From Balanoglossus misakiensis (Eukaryota > Hemichordata), in assembly GCA_040954595.2 (NCBI GenBank), contig CM082597.2, positions 8,928,001-8,992,000 on the forward strand: 64,000 bases of DNA, given 5' to 3'. The translations under genes were made by a program, and so were the position numbers. Below the pieces are notes generated by a model that was given only the letters and a program-made list of their open reading frames with translations, ran no database searches and was not told the origin of the DNA. Positions 8,464-19,843 of the stretch are shown in pieces (position 1 is the first letter of the stretch; each line of letters opens with the position of its first letter).

Positions 8464-10665
8464 AAAGGATACGCGTGAAAAAAAGACAATTACCTACTTT
8501 GCTACCGTGGGTCTTTGACTAATTAAAACATGATAACGTGCATCAAAGCCAGCCGAGGCTTCAGGGGCATAGTATTCCTGAGTTTATACGCGAAGAAACC
8601 AAGAAATATTCATGAGTATGTAGACGGAACTTGTCTTTTAGCTCAAATTTGACCTGGCTTGAGGTCACTGTGACAGCGCAGCCAGCGGTAGAATTGGGGT
8701 AGGCATGAAGAACATATCTACTACAAAAACTGGTGAGGGCGGGGGGGGGGGGAGATGGGGGGGGGGTGGGGGCTTTTCAGTTTAGTCACGGTCCTTGGTT
8801 TTGGCCTTCGGCTTCACTAGAAAAGCCAAAAAACCACAATGCCGAAGGCCAACTCGTCGAAGCACCTGGTACGTCTATGGCAGAAGTCAGTATTTACATG
8901 TTCTGACTCGGTACACGCCATGCACTTGCCAAGAGATTCCACGAGGAATACCATGATGATGAACGGCTCGGGCGTCTTCGTGTGCACGAAGACACGATAC
9001 TAGACTTCATTGACCCTGTCTCATTCTTTTCTTTTCATGCGCATAAGGACATGAAAAGTCGACCTAACCTTTTGTTTTATCACTTACTGTGGTTTTAGAG
9101 GGATGCTGTGAGTGAAAAAGTGGCACATTCGGGTTGTTGCCTTATACTTAATTTCTCCATTTCTATTGGAGCAGGCTACACCGGGCCCAGGGTCGAACTT
9201 AAACCAATTTGCAGCCGTGATGGTCGAACAATGTCCGACAAACTTTAGGCACGTCAAGCTTATGCCTTCCTGGGTCGCCCGACAAGAATGAACTTCTATT
9301 TTAACGATAGGGCCTATTCCAATCGATACCCGCCGTATCAGTCACGCAATAATGAACACGAAATCCAGATCCCCCAAAATGATGTTTCACTAGACTCGGG
9401 GAGAGTGCTGTTTAGTACCAACAGGCAATTAAAGGTATACGGTCACCTATGGAAAATTAGCTATAGTTACCATGGCAAATTGAGATGTAGCCAATCACAG
9501 ATTTTTAGTGGGTGGCACACGCGAAAAAAGAGCGCCGCCATATGTTCTAATCTCAGCCATATATGGTCCTATGTAACCACCTCATGTCATTTACAGAATT
9601 GGAACACCCTAAAGAATGTCATGCAGACAATGTCACGTGTTGTTCCATGACCAACCAAACAACAAACTCATGTCCAAATCAATTAAATTCCAAAGAATGC
9701 TCCAAATATGCAGAATTGCCACGCAAGTCGAGCATACTTAAGCACTCTGCACAACTGAAACATAAAATCCAAGCTTTTAACAATACAACAATAAACAATC
9801 CATTCTGATCGAATTAATGACCAAATAAAACGAAAAACACAACTCGACCCACAAAAAGTATACGAAGCGCTTTTAATCGCTCATTAATGTTTGATCTCGA
9901 GGAGACGTGTTAAAAAATCCGCTATGAACAGCAGGGGAGAACAATAGCCTATTTTTACCAGGTAAACAAACACCAGGTAAAAATCCACCCATGCTTCCAG
10001 ACCGCTCTAGGATAGTGATCCACCCAATGAAACTGTATCTCTTTAACTTTAATTTGCAAACTCGTGGAATTGATCATTTTATAAATCGCTCCATTTTGAC
10101 GTTTTCTCTGTGGTTTGTTAATACGAATTTTGTCTGTGCCAAATCTGTCCTCTAATACTGTCACTTGTAATAGAGTTCAAATTACACAGAAGTATAATAC
10201 AACGTTTTGAAAAAGACAGACATTTTTCGTGTGAACGGTGATATACTTAGGCCACACTCGAGCTAAAAACAAAAGTCTATATTTTATCAAAAATGCCTTG
10301 GACGCACAAACATCTACAGGATGTGGAAGGGGCGGGTCAAAACCGCGATCTACAACTGTGCCTCCCCCCCCCCCCCGGCTGTCTTGCTTCTATTTGGAGT
10401 GTCAATATGTGATTTAGCTTTGTTTGCGGCAGAGACTAAGCTTTGTTCTTGTTTCACTCCATTTGCTGCATTGTGCTGTGCTCTGGTATTTCTCCAGGGT
10501 CTACGGTCACACTATAGGCTGATTAGTCGTATCTTTACTACACAGACAAAAAACTTCGAAGCTTTATGTCTGTGCCTTTTATGAACAAGCATCGTCCGAT
10601 TCGAATTCGACTCGTCATCGGTAGCTATGTTTATTTCGCCCTTGGAGACCTCCCCTGGCCTCGTT
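8464..10665. other. Unannotated intronic region with G-rich run
   Basis: No gene recognised. A G-rich run (8738-8774, several blocks of 5 or more Gs) could form a quadruplex, and a C run occurs near 10363. A 120-codon frame at 9288-9650 shows no family resemblance. On the minus strand this is the large lectin intron between exon b (12958) and the central exon (7381). Confidence 0.5.
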
Positions 10666-12124
10666 AGGATGACTGTTACCAGGACTACCTTAAACCAATC
10701 TTTTCGAACCGGACGGTACACACGACATGTCTATGTTAATTGTCCAGGTACCAGAGTGTACGTGTGGGCTCCCTAAACCCCTCATTGGCGGCCGGTCCCT
10801 GTCCGAATAAACACGTTTGACAGACAAAAAATGATGAACAAGTGGCTTACTTCAATACTTCGTTAACTAGACGGCTGAACTCTGAATGTTGATTCAGCAA
10901 AAAAAATGTGTTTACGGCAAGGTTTCGATCAATACGACACATTTACCATTGAAAACGCCCAAAGTAAGTGGGGGCGTTTGACCATCAATCAAACCCACGC
11001 CCAGGTGCATGTGAACGGCCGAAGCAGTGTAACGTTTCACATTCCGTGCAACGTCCGACACTGTGTGAAAGCGGTTGCTGTCGGGTGGCTTGACCTAATT
11101 TTCGTACATTGATATGCATTTGACACCTCACTACCTGTTTTCTTAATATTGCTAAAACTTTGCGTTGAAATATCACTGAAATGTTGATGATCCACGCACA
11201 AGTCGTCTACCCCGGCATGAAAAGCTTTTATACAAGAAAACTAATTGCACATGACCACCAAGGTCATACCGCAAGGTGTGTCTAAATGTCAAGGAAGGAC
11301 ATTGGGAGGGGGGACTTGGGTCGAGAACGACCATGACGGAGGAAAAACCGACAAGTCATTGTGTAACCTGTTTACTTGCCAATAGTCAAACGTCAAAATT
11401 TACTCTCAACTTGGTTGCAGATCGAGTCTCCCGAATTTCCAACTTTTATGATTGGGTAAATACCGATATGCGACTGGTATGCGACGCGTTGACGACGCGA
11501 AGATTTTGTTGAAATCAAATGGTTTGTCAAATGTCATCTCACAGTGGAGATACCGTGGTCATCTGACATGAAAGGGTTCGATTGGGTCTGACCGCCGTCG
11601 TTCATCCATGCTTAGAAAGCGGCGATAATGGTACAAAGTAAAACCAAGGTCAAACCTTACTGAACACATGTATTGCATGGAGAAACTTTTCTCCCTGTCT
11701 GTGTACTGAACACGTACCGTGATTGCCATAGTTACAAACGTTACCACGTGAGAGAGAGTGCATTTTACATCTGTCTTTTCAATTTTGTTGCTTTCTTACT
11801 ATTCGGAATGATGGAGTCGAAACGAAAACTTTTTGCTTCAGGTGGACCTAGGGGAAATACCTTATTTGTGACTTTTTTCATGACCCTAAAAAGACGTCGG
11901 AATTAATGTGGCTGAGGTCACTCAGGACGACGGAATGGTTGAGCGATTTTATTTTATGAGCTCCCACTAGTATTTGTTTTATTGTTTCGGCAGTGTGTCG
12001 CGTTATTCGAGCAATCTGCAGTCTGAAAACGAACGGTTTTCAAAGTTTATAACAGAAGAACAGGGGTTTAAGCATGAAAGGTCCTGTTGTCTCCCTCGCT
12101 GTGTTTGTGTCACTGTGTCTTTGA

Positions 12125-12320
12125 CGTCTGACTGACTGATTAACTGGCTGACTGACTTACTGACTGTCTGTCAACGTCGGTCTGTCTGACTGTCTGCCCC
12201 CTCTCTCTGAGAGAGAGAGTGAGCGAGCGAGCGAGCGAGCGACCGATGAGTGTCTCTACTGATGAATGTTGCTCTGTCTGTCTGCTTGTGTCTGTCTGCC
12301 ACTCTGCCTGTTTCACTCTG
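12125..12320 (+). repeat. Simple repeat: GACT/GTCT and GAGC runs
   Basis: Imperfect CTGA/CTGT tetranucleotide repeats are followed by (GA)n and (GAGC)n. The GAGC run is two units longer here than in the A' copy (about 52136-52153), as expected of a slipping microsatellite. Confidence 0.85.
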
Positions 12321-12957
12321 TCTCTCCTAATTTCTTTAAATTTAGGGATATGCTATTAATGCGATATGAAAGTCAGACACGACGGAAACCTTTTATTCTC
12401 AAAACTGTCTGTTGTTTGCTGTTAAATATTGCAAAAGGTTAAGGGCCCTTTTCGCACGAGACACATGGCTTTGCAGCCGTAGCTCCCAATGTCATAACGA
12501 TTACCCGAACTACCCTAATTTTAGCCCGCCGACCCAAAACAGTTTAGATCTTCGTAAACCGGAAGTAAAAATAACGATGTCAAATATACAACAATTCATG
12601 AAAATTGCGAGAATCACGCAAGAACTATGATGTCATTCTTCTACACTACGACGGCCAAAGATATAAAAAAATTGAAAAATAAAAAAATGTCCCTTTCTAC
12701 CTACCCTATTTTTGAAAACCATGTAATCGGAATAGCACATATTAGTTTTTTTGGCCTGAGACATATCCAATTTCCCAACTGAACATGACATGTGATCAAG
12801 CATTTTCGACTTATCAGATGCAATCGCTGAACACCTCACACTAAGCGAGGTTTTGTCTGTCTTTATACGCGCCCTTTGTATTTGTGCGTGACATGTCCAA
12901 GCCTTGTTAGGATCTCCCATAAAATTCTACTCAAATGATGTATACTTTCATACTTAC

Positions 12958-13039
12958 GACTGACAGGTATTTTCAGCGTTGCCAGCTGATTGTTTGTCAG
13001 GTACCGCTTTATAACAAGACGCCCCTCTGAGTTGATAAC
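12958..13039 (-). CDS. C-type lectin-like domain, N-terminal exon (exon b)
   Basis: On the minus strand, acceptor ACATTGCAG precedes 13039 and donor CAGTC|GTAAGT follows 12958 (82 bp). In phase 2 it reads G-YQLRGASCYKAVPDKQ and GNAENTCQ, then TC plus A of the next exon gives S-FYGGHL. This supplies the two N-terminal cysteines (SCY, NTC) of the lectin fold. The other open frame (VINSEGRLV...) is a shadow. Phase agreement with exons on both sides is strong support. An orphan copy lies at 52871-52952. Confidence 0.9.
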
Positions 13040-13102
13040 CTGCAATGTAACATCATTCAATTGGTCTAGTCATGTTAGCATTAGTAAAATGCTTCAAAAG
13101 TG

Positions 13103-13401
13103 TTAAAGGGACATGATACAAGACACCGTTTATGTTAGTGAATGAACGTTCAACCACACACAACTTCCATCCCGCTTGTATGATACGAGAGTAAAAACCC
13201 GCCCGAAATGAATAAATGGTAGAGACCGTTTATTCATTTTGGCGACTTTTTAAAACTCTCGTGTCTATACAAGCGGAGTGGAAGGTGTGTATGGTTGAAC
13301 GTTGATTCACTATATCCACATGTAGAATAATATAAACGCAGTCTTGTATCAAACATAATTACTGGAAAAAGGGCAGCGAGAGAGAGACTTTGTCCCTTTA
13401 A
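13103..13401. mobile_element. TTAA-flanked palindromic MITE (291 bp)
   Basis: TTAA occurs at 13103-13106 and 13398-13401, with ends AGGGACA / TGTCCCT. The body is a near-complete foldback: CGTTCAACCACACACAACTT on the left and TGTGTATGGTTGAACG on the right, centred on TGAATAAA...TTTATTCA. The same element, same length, is at 53020-53310. Its relative is at 14193-14489. No coding capacity. Confidence 0.75.
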
Positions 13402-13740
13402 TGAATACAGCCACAATGTTCTGTTTATATCTACTGACGGACCAGGCATGGATTGTCACGTATAATTCTTTGAAACGTTTGGTCCTCTGAAGAAATCTGA
13501 GCACTCATCTACTCAGTTTGCTTATTTTGTCTTCCTCCACCAGTCAGTGGTATCGTCCGATTTGATACTCCACTCTAAGCCTCTTTCTGAATGGCTATTT
13601 AAGTTGTGATCTGTAAGTCTTAAACCTTTCATCACCCCCCCCCCCCCCCGTTTCCTCTTTAGAGGTCCAACATTACCATAGAAAACAATTGGTTTTGACT
13701 GAACCATGTTGGTGAAAGGGCTAGGGTCAATTCAACTTAC

Positions 13741-13798
13741 CTTCTGGACATTCATATTTCACAAAGGGTGTTCCAAACACTGCTCCAAGATCCAATTG
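13741..13798 (-). CDS. Lectin gene exon a (start of C-type lectin domain)
   Basis: On the minus strand, acceptor ATTTGTAACAG precedes 13798 and donor CCAGAAG|GTAAGT follows 13741 (58 bp). It reads QLDLGAVFGTPFVKYECPE plus one base. With exon b this gives YECPEG-YQLRGASCY, a usual lectin-domain opening (CPEGY/W...CY). It ends in phase 1 and exon b starts with two bases. Further upstream exons, including any signal peptide, were not found. This exon lies in a 189-bp stretch missing from A'. Confidence 0.83.
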
Positions 13799-13875
13799 CT
13801 GTTACAAATAAACAATAAGTTAGCTGCCAGTACACTCAATGATGTACGCGCAGAACGTCAACTGGTAAACAGTGC

Positions 13876-14110
13876 GCCTGTGTCTCTTCCCATAGGAGTA
13901 CATGGAGAATAGTTAGAAAACTCCCTTCTATTATTGTCATTTTCAGGAAATTTTACACATAGCTCCGACAAATCAAAATAAATTCACCACGGTCTATTTT
14001 GAGATAAACTTTGTTCAATATTGTATCCATAGGCAAACCATTGGTAGAAAATGCTGACCGTCAGCAGTTTTCTTCAATTATCGACTAAATTCACGGCCTT
14101 GTTTAAAGTC
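13876..14110 (+). repeat. ~230-bp interspersed repeat family, copy in A
   Basis: The sequence shares blocks such as AAATTTTACACATAGCTC, TTTTGAGATAAA and CATAG-CAAACCATTGGT with 53590-53830 (A' copy), 62621-62870 (same strand) and 63260-63495 (opposite strand). No coding potential, family unknown. Confidence 0.75.
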
Positions 14111-14192
14111 GAAAACAAGTGCAGTGACCCAAAATGGATTTTCATTATACATACAAATCAGAAACGAAAATCCACGATTAAAAGAAATGACA

Positions 14193-14493
14193 ATACAAAA
14201 CACCGTTTATGTTAATGTAAATGTGGATATATAGTGATGCAACGTTCAACCGCACACACCTTCCATCCCGCATGTAGACACGAGAGCGAAAACTCGCCAA
14301 ACTGAAAAATCGGTCTCTACCATTTATTCATTTTGGGCGAGTTTTTACTCTCATATCATACAAGCAGGATGGAAATTGTGTGTGGTTGAACGTTCATTCA
14401 CTACATATACACATGCCCATTAATATAAACGGTGTCTTGTATCAAACATTATTAATAGAAAAGGGCGACGGGAGAGAGAGTTTGCCCCTTTAA
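14193..14493. mobile_element. Palindromic TTAA MITE, left arm partly deleted
   Basis: Related to 13103-13401: CGTTCAACCGCACACACCTT on the left and TGTGTGTGGTTGAACG on the right, ending in CCCC|TTAA. The A' copy (53948-54267) has 57 bp more of the left arm, including a TTAA at 53944-53947, so this copy is the shortened one. Confidence 0.65.
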
Positions 14494-15160
14494 GGCGACA
14501 TGATGCATGATGTGGCGAGAGATAAACGCGACTGACCACCGCATTAAACACTGTCAAGCAAGGCACTTCAAATGCCAATTGTTTAAGTGTGTACTAAGTA
14601 ATAGCTTCATGTACCATGTCCTGGGGGGGGGGGGAGGGGTCAAATCACAACAGTTGGACATGTACGAATATGAAGAGACGATATCAGTTTTTTCATGTCT
14701 TCCTTTAGTAAACAATCTTTTTTGAACTTTGTATAGAATTCATTGAACTTTACTTTAGCTTATGAACTCTCATTTGCACATCGTCATCTTGAAATTGTGT
14801 CGACTTTATCATAAGGTTTTTATAACTCAACCAGGTCGCAAAACCTATTTAAGTTAGTGAGAATAGGACGTTCACCTTTTGGGTTGATGGCTACAGACAT
14901 TAATCCTGACTCATACACATGTTGCAGCCAGTATACTCTGCAGACATTGGACACAATAGTTTTACTAACCATTGAATTTTATTGGACCATCAAGTTTATT
15001 GACCCATGACGTTCATTTAGATTGTATGACACGACTGACGCTATAATCGGTCCATACCTTCGGCGAGCCAAGTGTTTTATAACATCATAAGATATTAATA
15101 CCTATCACCCAGTCAAACGATTTCAAGTTATACAATTTCCACGCCAATAGGACGCCTTTA
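14494..15160. other. No recognised feature
   Basis: This AT-rich stretch holds a G run near 14622-14636. Part of it (about 14900-14995) is missing from A'. No exon or repeat family identified. Confidence 0.45.
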
Positions 15161-15229
15161 GGTGGAAATGCAACCAGGTATCCTGAATAGGAAAATATTC
15201 CGGGTATCTGTCAAGTTTAGTCCCATATT

Positions 15230-15645
15230 TAGGGACCAAGAGCCCTCAGGCGCTTGGTCCCCTTCTGTTATTGCTGGAGTTTGTCTTCTTTCTTCTTGAG
15301 TCGTTTTTTTGCGCCCGTTTTTCTCTGAAATTCCGGCAGGTGCGCCTTCCAAATTTGGCACGGTGGTTGGGGCCCATAGTACTGGTGCACCAGCCCTTTG
15401 AATTTGTAATTAGTCACGTGACTTTGTTGCTATAATCGAGCGAAATTTTCAAATTGACCTAATTTGCACGTTAATGGGGGCATGTACATTCTTTTCGCGA
15501 TTTTTGTAGACCATGTGGCCAAAATCCCCTGTGCCAAATTTCAAGGTCCTAGGCCACGTCGATTTTGAGAAGAAGATTTTTGTAATATTTTTTCGCTTTT
15601 TTTGGTGGGCTGAGGACGGACACTGGGGCATCGGACTTTGACCGT
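15230..15645 (+). repeat. Interspersed repeat with short hairpin
   Basis: A short inverted repeat (GGGACCAAGAGCC...GGCGCTTGGTCCCC) opens the block. TAATTTGCACGTTAATG, CCAAATTTCAAGGTCCTAGG, GAGAAGAAGATTTTTGTAAT and GAGGACGGACACTGG follow. The order (TTTGCA, CCAAATTTC, GAGAAGAAGA, GACGGAC) parallels the repeat at 885-1410, suggesting one loose family. Confidence 0.5.
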
Positions 15646-15800
15646 CATTACGTTATGTTGTGGAGATCTCATTAGCAGGCTACTCACTTCTGGCGGGTTG
15701 CAGTAGTCCTTGGAAAATCGGCTGAAATACGTAAAAAGACCAGTGATTATTTTCCACGGAATGAATTTTGGGACAACACATTATCGGAGTTCAGGCTGTG
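15637..15800 (+). repeat. Diverged direct repeat 5' of the LINE
   Basis: Resembles 19012-19190 on the other side of the LINE. Shared blocks include GACTTTGAC/GGCTTTGAC, TGTTGTGG, TCATTAGCA and CTGAAATACGT-A-ACCAGTGATT. The match is loose, so the two are old copies and not a target-site duplication. Confidence 0.6.
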
Positions 15801-15830
15801 TTAGGGCGTTTTATTGAATTACGCTGAGTT

Positions 15831-18800
15831 TGGATTGACTACTGTGTTACCACTGAAATTTCTCATAGCAATGTTCTTTCAATTTCGAGTCTTTGCAATG
15901 TTGTTGACTCCGACCATATTCCTGTTTCAATAGAGGTTCATTTCAACACTTCTGCTGATGAAAGCTTCAGCAGTAGTTCCTTCAAGCAATGTAATTTTCG
16001 AGTTGATTGGAAAAAATTGTAACAGCAGAATATATCCGCCTACACCGGTTGTACCAAAGCCAAGATTGATAAGATTAATTTATCCGAAGAGTTATTCTGC
16101 ACTAATGTGAACTGTACAGACCCTTCGCATTTACAGGCAATTGATACTTGTTATAGTAGTATTGTGGACGCATTGAATTGTGCTGCAAAAGATACCATTA
16201 GACGTAAGTTTCACCAGAAAGTTCATGTTGTGCCTGGCTGGAACGATTTTGTAAAAGAAAGTCACGACTATGCCCGTTCCATGTTTTTATTATGGGTTAA
16301 TGTGGGTTAACCTAAACAAGGCCCGCTTTTTGAAACCATGAAATCTTCCAGAGCTCGTTTTTAGTATGCTTTACGTGCTTGTAAAAAGATTGAGAATCAA
16401 AATAGGGCTGACAAGATGGCTGATAATTTACGCTGCCACAAACAGAACGACTTCTGGGAGGAAGTCAGAAAGCAAAGTAGCAGAAAAACGCCGCTTTCTG
16501 ACACTGTATGTGGAGCGACTGGTGAGAGTGAAATTGCAATTATGTGGCACAAGCATTTTAGTGATATTTTGAATTCTGTCCAGGCTCAGACTGGTAAAAA
16601 TGACATCGAGGAGAAAATGAAGTATGTTAAATTTTCTTCTGATATGTATGTTTCTGAAGACGAAGTAATTTCTGCTATACATAAGTTACCTGACGGTAAG
16701 ACAGCTGGCATTGACAATATTTTAGCTGAGCACCTCAAATTCTCAGACTCCTCTATTTTACCCTTTTTGACTTGTTGTATTAATGCAATGATTGTTCATG
16801 GTTACCTGCCAACTGAGGCTATCAATGTTAATTTAGTTCCAATTATTAAGGATAAAACTAAGCTTTGTAGTGATGCCAGTAACTACCGGCCGATAGCACT
16901 AGCAACTGTTTTCTCTAAAGTTTTTGAGCATATTTTACTTTCTCGTTGTGAGGAGTTTCTTACCTCTCATTATTTACAATTTGGTTTCAAGCGAGAACAT
17001 TCAACTGACCTGTGTTTATTTGCATTTAAAGAAATCATTAGCTACTACACCAGCAATGGAAGACCAGTGTTTACTTGTTTTCTGGATGCTTCAAAAGCTT
17101 TTGACAGAGTTAATCACTTTAAACTGGTTATAATTAACAAGCACATCGACAGGAATGTTCCCTTGTATGCTGTACGAATTTTATATTAATGGTACAGAAA
17201 TCAATTGTTTACTGTGTTGTGGGGTAATGAACCCTCAGAGTTGTTTTCTGTTTCTAACGGTGTAAGACAAGGGGGGGTACTCTCTCCCTATCTTTTTAAT
17301 GTCTACATTGATGATATTATCAATGCACTCTGTAAAGCCAAAGTTGGCTGTACCATGTGTGGTGTCAGCGCTAACACTTTAGGTTACGCTGACGACATGA
17401 CTCTACTCAGTCCAAGTATTAAGGGTCTACGCCGTCTTCTTAGAATTTGTGAAATTTATGGCAAGGATTATGATATCATTTATAATTCTAGTAAAACTGT
17501 GTGCATGCTTTTTAATGGGAAGAATATGAGCGTTCAAAGAATTCCTTCGGTTAAACTTAATGACATCACTTTAAAGTTTGTACCTGTACACACCTATCTG
17601 GGCCATGTTATATCTTGTGATGGTTGTGATAATGAAGATATTGAACGACAGAGAAGAGCATTTTGTGTAAGAGCAAACATGCTATTGAGACATTTTCAAC
17701 ATTGTAGTCAAGATGTGAAGAAAGTTTTATTTTTGGCATATTGTAGTAATATTTACTGTTGCAGTTTGTGGGCATCCTTTAAAGTTAAACCGATGAAAAA
17801 ATTTAAAACTATGTACAAAAATGTTTGCAGAAGATTTCTCGGTCTTCCGCCATTTTGCTGTGCATCGGGTATGTTTGCTACAAACCATGTACATGTATTG
17901 TCACTTGGTGAAGTTTTTAGACGCAATATGTACAGTTTTAAGATGGGTCCCTGGGATCTTTTTGCTCGTTGCTGTGGGCCTTTATAGGACATTACACCCC
18001 GATTTGGACTAAGCCGTTTTCAGAGTCTAACAAGGGGCTGGTAACTAGTTGAAAATCTGCACGATTGTGTGCACACCCCCTGTCCGAGTATGTTTACGGC
18101 AGCTACCACCCGGCCATAGGCCGCCACGCTAATACGGCAAAGCAGCGGTCAGCGATAGCGTGCGCGTCCTGTAACCACAGTAACTGGATCGAACGCTAAA
18201 AATCCAATGTTTTGTACACAGAGATTTTGTACCGTTCACGAAAATCCCTAAGGCTTTTTTCATAGGCCACGTACGCCAGTCAAATTTGACCTGCTTGTTG
18301 AGAACGCACTTCCGCACAGTGTGACGGATCGTTTTTTCGGTTTTCGTCGTGCTAAGAAGCGATACCGGTGGAAGAGTGCGTCCAAAAACACCCAAAATCG
18401 ATGACTTTTTCAGGTGTGGTACGGGTATGCTGAAATCTTAGGATACAACGATAATATTCGAAAACAAAATCCGTCACGATCTTCCCTGGTTCAAGCAACT
18501 AATGAATACGTATCAAGTTCGTTTTTGAGGTCACGGAATAAAAAGCCTTAGGCTTTTGAAATTTGACCTAGCTAATTTTCATATCAATGGCGTCAGGGGG
18601 CGCGCGCTCACAATCGTGCAGATTTTCAACTAGTTACCAGCCCCTTGTTAGACTCTGAAAACGGCTTAGTCCAAATCGGGGTGTAATGTCCTATAAAGGC
18701 CCATAGCAACGAGCAAAAAGATCCCAGGGACCCATCTTAAGCGTAGACTCGAAAATTCTTCTAATGTTTTACTTGATGCGATCTGTTCATCAGATAGAGC

Positions 18801-18964
18801 GACTGACAGCATATTTTTCAAACATTGGCGAAAGCAATTGTATATCATGTAAGTTTTTTTTTGTGTGTGTCTGTGTCAGATTATTATTATTGTTTTTTTT
18901 TCTTCTCTCTTTTGGGTATATGGACTTTTTTTAAAGTCTGAAATAAAGAATTGTTATTATTTGT
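15831..18964 (+). mobile_element. Decayed non-LTR retrotransposon (LINE), copy in A
   Basis: The frame starts within the C-terminus of an endonuclease domain (VVDSDHIPVSIE). It runs through a linker into a reverse transcriptase: SNYRPIALATVFSKVFE, FGFKREHSTDLCLF, CFLDASKAFDRVNHF, GVRQGGVLSPYLFNVYIDD, LGYADDMTLLSPS. The catalytic YADD is intact. The end carries AATAAA (18942-18947) and a T/A-rich tail. The 5' part is missing. Nonsense codons lie at 16020-16022, 16308-16310, 16362-16364 and 17187-17189, and the C-terminus is split by the element at 17942-18736. The reading resumes after it as KRRLENSSNVLLDAI to a stop at about 18850. Motif spacing suggests the CR1/jockey side of LINEs; clade not certain. 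Confidence 0.9.
17938..18740. mobile_element. TTAA-flanked element with ~130-bp terminal inverted repeats (795 bp)
   Basis: TTAA at 17938-17941 and at 18737-18740 flank 795 bp whose ends are long inverted repeats: GATGGGTCCCTGGGATCTTT at left, its reverse complement at right. These continue through CCCCGATTTGGACTAAGCCG and AGTCTAACAAGGGGCTGGT to ATCTGCACGATTGTG (about 130 bp). The LINE coding frame reads correctly across it if element plus one TTAA are ignored, so it is a clean insertion. The interior has no transposase. piggyBac-type movement by a helper is inferred from TTAA. Confidence 0.85.
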
Positions 18965-19011
18965 TAGCTGTTGCCATTCAAATGTGTCTACGCAAACCCG
19001 GCTACACTGGC

Positions 19012-19190
19012 AGTGGGCTTTGACTCTAAGTCGCTAATGTTGTGGGAGGTTTCATTAGCATTGTAGTCACATGTAGTGGATAGTAGTTTGGGAAATTGCC
19101 TGAAATACGTCAGCAGACCAGTGATTTTCTTGCACGAAGGGAGTATGGTACCAGCAATAATCAGAGATCAGGCTTCGTTGCCGTTCAAAA
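19012..19190 (+). repeat. Diverged direct repeat 3' of the LINE
   Basis: Partner of 15637-15800. In A' the same sequence follows directly on the truncated LINE at 58040. Confidence 0.6.
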
Positions 19191-19306
19191 GTTCCTACTT
19201 CAGTCGTGATGTTGCAACTGGACGTTCAGTATGGGGGTCGGCCCGCAGGTGGCCGTGTGGGTTATCAGGTCGCCCGTAACGGCACGCAGCTACATGCAGC
19301 TGTATG

Positions 19307-19843
19307 GGACCAAAATAATACACCCGATTCGGGGGTCACCTGTGACACCTGCGTAACTCAATAATTATGTGCATGCGTAATTGTGGGGTCAATGAAAGGG
19401 GTGGTAGCGTGGTATTTGTTGCACATGGATCAATATGAAGTCCGATTTTCCCGTCAAGTTGTGGGCGACCTTATGTGACCTTTCACCTACTTTTGCTTAG
19501 TGAGCATCTACAGAAGATGCATGCAGCTTTGGCTTGGGGGGGGGGGCATATACGGATGGGACCATAATGATATACCAAAGGCGGGGTCACCTGTTGCACC
19601 TGCCTAAGTCATTGATTTTGTACATTTAATTGGACACTAACCAACAGGGCGATAGGTGTGGTTTTTGTTCCACAGGGACGAATGTAAGTGTCAGTTGGTT
19701 TTTGCCCAAATGTATAAGGTGATTTTGATGACCTCTGTCATACAGTGCCATATCTCATCCCGTTGTACAGGTGCAGCTTTGGTATTTGGAGGGATGAAAC
19801 TATCATGAAATGCCAAATACAGGGGGATACCTTTGACACCTGC
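19307..19843 (+). repeat. Degenerate ~240-bp tandem repeat, units 1-3 (unit 3 cut by satellite)
   Basis: Units begin near GGGACCAAAATAATACACC (19307), GGGACCATAATGATATACC (19558) and GGATGAAACTATCATGAAATGCC (19792). Each continues with CACCTG-TG-CACCTGC, then a TGTACATTTAAT/ATGCGTAATT-type block. Unit 3 stops after GACACCTGC, where the satellite starts. The uncut continuation is at 59691-60110. Confidence 0.7.

Larger units (their letters stand above)
10666..19843 (+). repeat. Segmental duplication unit A
   Basis: This 9178-bp unit matches 50593-59733 in the same orientation, with only scattered base changes. The match starts at AGGATGACTG and ends at TTTGACACCTGC. Differences are discrete: A has 189 bp around 13668-13856 and 1202 bp at 17810-19011 that A' lacks. 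A' has insertions at 56840-57415 and 58747-59599, and 57 bp near 53913-53969 that A lacks. The satellite starts at the very end of A. Confidence 0.95.

Noticed and set aside
8102-8522. Overlapping long frames on both strands at 8.1-8.5 kb
   Set aside because: They cover an inverted-repeat element with GC-rich arms. Open frames on both strands follow from its composition and symmetry.
9288-9650. 120-codon frame on the plus strand
   Set aside because: No recognisable motif, lies in the antisense of a large intron, and composition looks non-coding.
10906-11906. Short frames preserved in both A and A' (for example 10906-11112 and 50833-51039)
   Set aside because: Preservation only reflects the recent duplication. 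No splice structure or family resemblance was found.
12863-13060. 65-codon minus-strand frame (VINSEGRLVIKRY...)
   Set aside because: It overlaps lectin exon b in another frame. Only the phase-2 reading links to exons on both sides and gives lectin cysteines.
15158-15631. Minus-strand frames over 15.2-15.6 kb
   Set aside because: They lie within interspersed repeat sequence seen in both units and match no domain.
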